IMG/VR virus record: IMGVR_UViG_3300031223_000012
Span: 1 to 49,826 of that record
From: a virus
Reading direction: 5' to 3' (one strand)
Length of the DNA: 49,826 bases
Part shown: positions 45,887-49,826 of the stretch, one piece after another
How positions within the stretch are numbered: position 1 is the stretch's first letter
How the letters are laid out: each line of letters starts with the position of its first letter
Program-made: the position numbers and the translations under genes
Notes under the pieces: generated by a model
Told to the model about the DNA's origin: nothing
Databases searched by the model: none
What the model saw: only the letters and a program-made list of their open reading frames with translations

Positions 45887-48148
45887 TTATAGTGTGCATG
45901 CACCGCTTTCGCAATCATTAGTATCATCCTCTACCACTGCATCCAGTGTATTTGCATAATACAAATTATTACCGCCATACTTAAAGAAGTCTATGATGTC
46001 ATTAATAACAACTTTTGCTGGTACCTTTTTACCTTCAAAAGATAATGGGTTATAGTAATGATTTACAGATATTGATTGATCTATCCACTTTTGTATAACT
46101 GCAGATATATCGTTAATTGGCTTATTAGACTTAAGGTCCCAAGCTGTCGTATACCTAGCACCTAGTGATTTTATAGATGGCACTACGACTTTGATGCTAC
46201 CGTTTTTATTTGTCTTCGTAGTGACCAATGCTCTTGGTGGCTCTATGCCATTTGTCGAGTTTGTAACTGGTGACGATGATTCAGCAGGCATTATTGCAGA
46301 AAGTACAGAGTTTCGCATTCCATGTTCTAAAACTTCTAGTCTTAAGGCTTCCCAGTCTAATGTGTAGTCACGCATGACTAGTTCATCAACGTTTTTGTTG
46401 TATCTATCGATAGGTAATATACCTTGTGCATACTTAGTCTGGTCAAAAAATTCACACTTTCCGCGTTCTTTTGCTAATTGTACAGATGCCTTGATGAGGT
46501 AGTACTGAATGTGTTCAAATAGTTCATCAACTAAAGGTAGAGTTGCAGAGTCACCGTAGGCTAGGCCATTTTTTGCTAACCAATATGCAAAGTTTGTTAC
46601 GCCAACGCCAATGCTTCTTCGTTTAGTTTGTTTTTCTGCTGCTGGCACCGGGTATTCTTGTATTGAAATTATATTGTCAATACCTTTAACCAACATTGAT
46701 AGTGGTTTTTCTAATTTATGAAAAGTATCAGGACCACTAATTTTACCGAGGTTAACACCACCTAACATACATAGTGCAATTTCACCGTTGATATCGTTTA
46801 TGTCATAAATTGGCTTTGTTGGTAGCTTTATTTCTTGACACAAGTTACTCATTTGTATAAGGTCTACCCAAGGGCTATTGTTGTTTACATTATCTAGCAT
46901 AGAAATGTAAATTCGACCAGTATTGATTCTTTCGTTGACGAGGGACATTAGTAAGTCTCTACCCTGTATAACCTTTCGTTTGACACTTGGGTCATTTTCA
47001 AATTTGATGTATTCTGCGTCAAAACCAGGACCACCCCATAATGGGTATAAGGTAGGAACATCTGAAGAGCTAAACAAAGATATTTTTTCGTTTTTAACCA
47101 TTCTCATAAGAAACAACCTGGTTATTTGAATTGAGTAGTCCATTTTACGTACTCTGTTTTCACTAGTGCCTTTGTTGTTCTTAAGTACAAGTATGTCTTC
47201 TATTTCAATATGCCATATAGGAAATGCAACTGTTGCACCACCGTCTCTAATACTGCCTTGTGAGCATGATTTTGTTGCTGCTTCTTGAAACTTTAGGAAC
47301 GGAATAACACCAGTTGTTATTGCCTCACCTGCTCGTATTTGTGAACCAAGGCCTCTAATCGCACCCATATTAAGACCAATTCCAGCCTTTCTGCTAACAA
47401 AACGACCAACTGCATGCGCTGAAGCGTAAATTGAATCAAGATCATCAGCAATATCAATAAGCGTACATGATGCAAACTGCTTTGTTTGGGTTCTAAGACC
47501 AGCCATAACTGGCGTTGGTATATTTAGCCAACGACCTTTTAGCATACCATAATAATCTTTAATATCAGCAAGATCATCAAACTTTGTTGCAGCAATAAGT
47601 ATAAATGCTATTTGCGGCGTTTCATATATGTAATTGCTGTGCCTGTTTTTAGCAAGATACGTATCTGTCATTTTTTTGTATGCAGCATGCTCTAACTTAC
47701 CATCGGCAGAGTGATCAATCATAGAGTTTATTTTATTCCACTCTTCGGTTGTATACTTGTCTTCTAGTGCAGTGTCATATAGACCTATTGCTGTATTTGA
47801 CTTAACAACGTCTAAGATGTGTGGCATGTCTTCATCTCTAAAAACACCAAACACCTGTTTTCTAGTGTAGAAGTTAAGTAGCCGACCTGCAACATATTGA
47901 TAGTCAGGTGTGCGACCACTAATGAGGTCATATGCAGAATTGACTAAGATTTCATGTATTTTTGTAGACTTAATGCCATCATAAATTTTTATTTTGGCAT
48001 TCATTATAACATCTGACGGATTGGCTACTAGACCTTCGCATGCCCAATTGACTACTGCGTTTATTTTATCTACATTTAATTTTTCTGACGAGCCGTTACG
48101 TTTAATGACATTCATCTTAGTAACAGACATTGTATTTGTTTCTTCCAT
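45887..48148 (-). CDS. nrdA: Ribonucleotide reductase alpha subunit, class Ia
   Basis: 753 residues. It reduces ribonucleoside diphosphates to deoxynucleotides. An ATP-cone starts the protein (MNVIKRNGSSEKLNVDKI). The active-site Cys lies in KQFASCTLIDIADD; SNLCQEIKLPT carries the N-C-E catalytic group; ALCMLGGVNLG holds the paired Cys; the C-terminus CESGACTL is the redox shuttle, as in E. coli. Either the first Met or MSVTKMNV six residues later could be the start. It is followed by nrdB and supports a heavy phage DNA synthesis demand. Confidence 0.96.
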   Translation of the reverse strand: MEETNTMSVTKMNVIKRNGSSEKLNVDKINAVVNWACEGLVANPSDVIMNAKIKIYDGIKSTKIHEILVNSAYDLISGRTPDYQYVAGRLLNFYTRKQVFGVFRDEDMPHILDVVKSNTAIGLYDTALEDKYTTEEWNKINSMIDHSADGKLEHAAYKKMTDTYLAKNRHSNYIYETPQIAFILIAATKFDDLADIKDYYGMLKGRWLNIPTPVMAGLRTQTKQFASCTLIDIADDLDSIYASAHAVGRFVSRKAGIGLNMGAIRGLGSQIRAGEAITTGVIPFLKFQEAATKSCSQGSIRDGGATVAFPIWHIEIEDILVLKNNKGTSENRVRKMDYSIQITRLFLMRMVKNEKISLFSSSDVPTLYPLWGGPGFDAEYIKFENDPSVKRKVIQGRDLLMSLVNERINTGRIYISMLDNVNNNSPWVDLIQMSNLCQEIKLPTKPIYDINDINGEIALCMLGGVNLGKISGPDTFHKLEKPLSMLVKGIDNIISIQEYPVPAAEKQTKRRSIGVGVTNFAYWLAKNGLAYGDSATLPLVDELFEHIQYYLIKASVQLAKERGKCEFFDQTKYAQGILPIDRYNKNVDELVMRDYTLDWEALRLEVLEHGMRNSVLSAIMPAESSSPVTNSTNGIEPPRALVTTKTNKNGSIKVVVPSIKSLGARYTTAWDLKSNKPINDISAVIQKWIDQSISVNHYYNPLSFEGKKVPAKVVINDIIDFFKYGGNNLYYANTLDAVVEDDTNDCESGACTL

Positions 48149-48210
48149 ATTTTATTTATCTTTTGTTTGTCCTTTTGATCAATTAAACACTTATATGCAT
48201 AAGCATACTA

Positions 48211-48253
48211 GACAAAGCAAGACGTTAACACAATGTTAACGTCTTGCTTTGTC
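48211..48253. terminator. Strong 19-bp hairpin downstream of the lipoprotein gene
   Basis: Perfect stem GACAAAGCAAGACGTTAAC / GTTAACGTCTTGCTTTGTC with a 5-nt loop. It begins immediately after the lipoprotein stop and lies ~60 nt upstream of nrdA. There is no U tract on the minus side, so it may be a terminator, an RNA stability element or a protein site. Confidence 0.6.
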
Positions 48254-48511
48254 TTATTTTTTCATATGTGACACGTAATCTTTTTGGTTTACGTCAGTCC
48301 TATCATGAACCCAGAATTGCACGAGCTCACCAACTGCTATATCTGTTTGTGGCACTAGGCAAATTCTTACACCAGTATCTAACATAATTGCAAAATAATT
48401 ATTGCCTGAAATCTTTGTTACTGTGCCTGTAATTGTTACTGTGCTCATTGACTGTCTGCTTGCGCAAGATGTTGCAAGTAGCAACACAATTGCTAATACT
48501 AAGTTTTTCAT
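48254..48511 (-). CDS. Predicted lipoprotein
   Basis: 85 residues: signal MKNLVLAIVLLLATSC with a lipobox LATSC (lipidated Cys16), then a small beta domain (TVTITGTVTKISGNNYFAIM and GVRICLVPQTDIAVGE). It would be anchored to the inner or outer membrane on the periplasmic side. Possible superinfection exclusion or envelope modification, not shown. Confidence 0.7.
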   Translation of the reverse strand: MKNLVLAIVLLLATSCASRQSMSTVTITGTVTKISGNNYFAIMLDTGVRICLVPQTDIAVGELVQFWVHDRTDVNQKDYVSHMKK

Positions 48512-48523
48512 TTATGACTTGTT

Positions 48524-49198
48524 TTAACCTAATGTAATGATTGATTTTTTCTTGTCTTCTCCATCGCCAACTGTAATCTGCACGTGTTCACCTCTTTTAA
48601 GGAACTCGTCTGGATTAATTTTACTCAGTGTATCGTTAATGCCGCTAAGGCCTTGTTCAATTGCAGCAAAGCGCTCGTCTAGTATTGCTATTTGTGAAGT
48701 TGACATGTCTGACTGCTCTTGTATTGCGTCGATATCTCCAAATTCTAAACGGTTGTCTGAACTAATAACACCAGCAAATTGTTTGATTGCATACGGCATA
48801 ATGTAAGCAAACGGCATTGCTACTGTTACATATATCCAATCTTTAATCTCTAGTGTATTAAAATCTTTTAGCAAGATAATAGAATTCCAGTAGTAAAATA
48901 TGTTAGTGAAAACTTCAAAGTAAAAGAAAACGTTGATGATTTGTTTTATTTGTAAATTTTTGCCATCGTACTTTAGAGTAAATACTGCAAGTGCACAACT
49001 AATAAACAAGCCAATACCCATTGCAACAGTAAACCTAAGCCACGGCTGATCGAATGCAGCAACTTCATACATTAATAGTGTTGTATGTGATGCCTGCAAC
49101 ATAACACCTAACATAACAATAATAAATGAGCTGCCTCTAGAGCTTAACTCTCTGGCCCAAACAACAAACCTGTCTGACTGTCTTTGTAAGTTTTTCAT
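48524..49198 (-). CDS. Four-helix membrane protein
   Basis: 224 residues with hydrophobic segments at about 25-49, 56-75, 90-109 and 120-137 and a hydrophilic C-terminus with heptad-like leucines (IAILDERFAAIEQGLSGIND). A multi-pass protein with a cytosolic coiled tail. Starts 25 nt before the terminator hairpin region and lies 12 nt before the lipoprotein gene. No family recognised. Confidence 0.6.
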   Translation of the reverse strand: MKNLQRQSDRFVVWARELSSRGSSFIIVMLGVMLQASHTTLLMYEVAAFDQPWLRFTVAMGIGLFISCALAVFTLKYDGKNLQIKQIINVFFYFEVFTNIFYYWNSIILLKDFNTLEIKDWIYVTVAMPFAYIMPYAIKQFAGVISSDNRLEFGDIDAIQEQSDMSTSQIAILDERFAAIEQGLSGINDTLSKINPDEFLKRGEHVQITVGDGEDKKKSIITLG

Positions 49199-49220
49199 TT
49201 AATTGTGTTAAGTTAGTGAT

Positions 49221-49260
49221 AAAAAGGAGGCACTTACAATTATGCAAGTGCCTCCTTTTT
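49221..49260. terminator. Bidirectional terminator
   Basis: 15-bp stem AAAAAGGAGGCACTT / AAGTGCCTCCTTTTT, 10-nt loop, T-tracts on both strands. It separates the 49277-49822 gene from the membrane protein gene. Confidence 0.8.
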
Positions 49261-49276
49261 TTAGTTATTTATTTAT

Positions 49277-49822
49277 TTATACCTTAGTCAGTGGCGTGTC
49301 TGCTTTTTCAGTTGGTGCAGGTAAATCTTCTGCCGTGTCGTCCTTTTTGTGTTCCAAGCCAGTTTCTTTTACTTGCTCGATTCTATTTAAGAATTCTGCA
49401 ACATGCTTAGCCTCTTCTTCAAATCTGGACATTTCAACATTTATTGGATTTAGTGCAACTAAAACATTGTCAACAATACCAGCAGCTTCTAGGCTTGTGA
49501 TTGTTGTGTGTTTCAGAATTGTTTCCTGAATGATACGAAGATGCAAAACTGTTAATTCTGACTTTGCGTCATTAAGAACTCCGTTAACACTAGCTAAACC
49601 TTTTGCTAATCTAAAATCAATAGACCAAATACCGGTTGAACCAAAAAATGCCTTTAAAGTTGTGCGTGTCTTTTTGTCAAGTAAAAACGTTGTGTCATTT
49701 TGCTTGGCCATTAAGGCATCAAAACGTTCAATTAGAGTTTTCTCATCATGTGACCCTAAGTTTTCACGAAGTGTGTTGATTTCTGCTGCCGTGTATGGCA
49801 TTAATACTTTTACTTTTTTCAT
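49277..49822 (-). CDS. Hypothetical protein
   Basis: 181 residues beginning MKKVKVLMPYTAAEINTLRE. The N-terminal part is helical and charged, a middle FFGSTGIWSIDFRLAKGLAS turns into a long helix, and the C-terminus is acidic and Pro-rich (EDLPAPTEKADTPLTKV), probably disordered. Not recognised. Ends 16 nt before a strong terminator. Confidence 0.5.
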   Translation of the reverse strand: MKKVKVLMPYTAAEINTLRENLGSHDEKTLIERFDALMAKQNDTTFLLDKKTRTTLKAFFGSTGIWSIDFRLAKGLASVNGVLNDAKSELTVLHLRIIQETILKHTTITSLEAAGIVDNVLVALNPINVEMSRFEEEAKHVAEFLNRIEQVKETGLEHKKDDTAEDLPAPTEKADTPLTKV

Positions 49823-49826
49823 AAAT

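Overview
This window reads as part of the genome of a large, AT-rich, T4-like tailed phage (probably a jumbo myovirus). The evidence is a T4-type family B DNA polymerase whose exonuclease and palm motifs sit at nearly the same residue numbers as in T4 gp43, a gp47/gp46-type (SbcD/SbcC) recombination nuclease, aerobic ribonucleotide reductase (NrdA/NrdB), dUTPase, and a small baseplate block with a gp5-like OB-fold spike. There are no rRNA or tRNA genes and no bacterial housekeeping genes. The start sites I inspected have A-rich leaders without a clear Shine-Dalgarno, and the repeated promoter-like element resembles the TTG / TAnnTTTG pattern of Bacteroidota. A Bacteroidota host is therefore possible, but that is inference.

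Layout. Almost everything is on the minus strand. 1-3.9 kb: partial clamp-like gene, dUTPase, and a DNA polymerase that stops in the fingers. 3.97-6.28 kb: the only plus-strand island, three virion genes. 6.3-13.4 kb: XPD/DinG-like Fe-S helicase, DHFR-like protein, UV damage endonuclease. 13.4-19.6 kb: a run of small unknown genes plus GalE. 19.6-21.9 kb: an NAD-dependent DNA ligase split into two genes. 22.4-30.4 kb: a dense array of genes whose products share an N-terminal tag. 30.8-35.7 kb: a fused Mre11/Rad50-type protein and an Fpg/Nei glycosylase. 36-42 kb: RyR-domain protein, a miniature family B polymerase palm, esterase, J-domain protein. 42.1-44.3 kb: more tagged genes, including an ADP-ribosyltransferase. 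44.8-48.1 kb: nrdB and nrdA. 48.2-49.8 kb: a lipoprotein and membrane proteins.

The main discovery candidate is a family of 13 genes encoding otherwise mostly unrelated proteins that all begin with a variant of MKSLSTHITES. One gene carries a second internal copy, giving 14 tags. The tag resembles the capsid-targeting sequence of T4 internal proteins and ends in an (I/L)-x-E | (S/A/T/K) step like the site cut by the T4 prohead protease. One tagged protein carries the R / S-T / E-x-E signature of a mono-ADP-ribosyltransferase, the activity of T4 Alt, which is packaged in the head and injected. I infer a set of capsid-packaged, injected proteins. The array shows gene fusion in progress: one gene is two tagged genes joined after the second ATG became ATA, and another pair is kept apart only by a 16-bp tandem duplication.

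A second genome-wide signal is an 11-copy intergenic element. It contains an 18-bp inverted repeat (GTTATATA-AA-TATATAAC) and lies just upstream of metabolic, repair and unknown minus-strand genes, but never directly upstream of a tagged gene. It looks like a shared early or middle promoter/operator.
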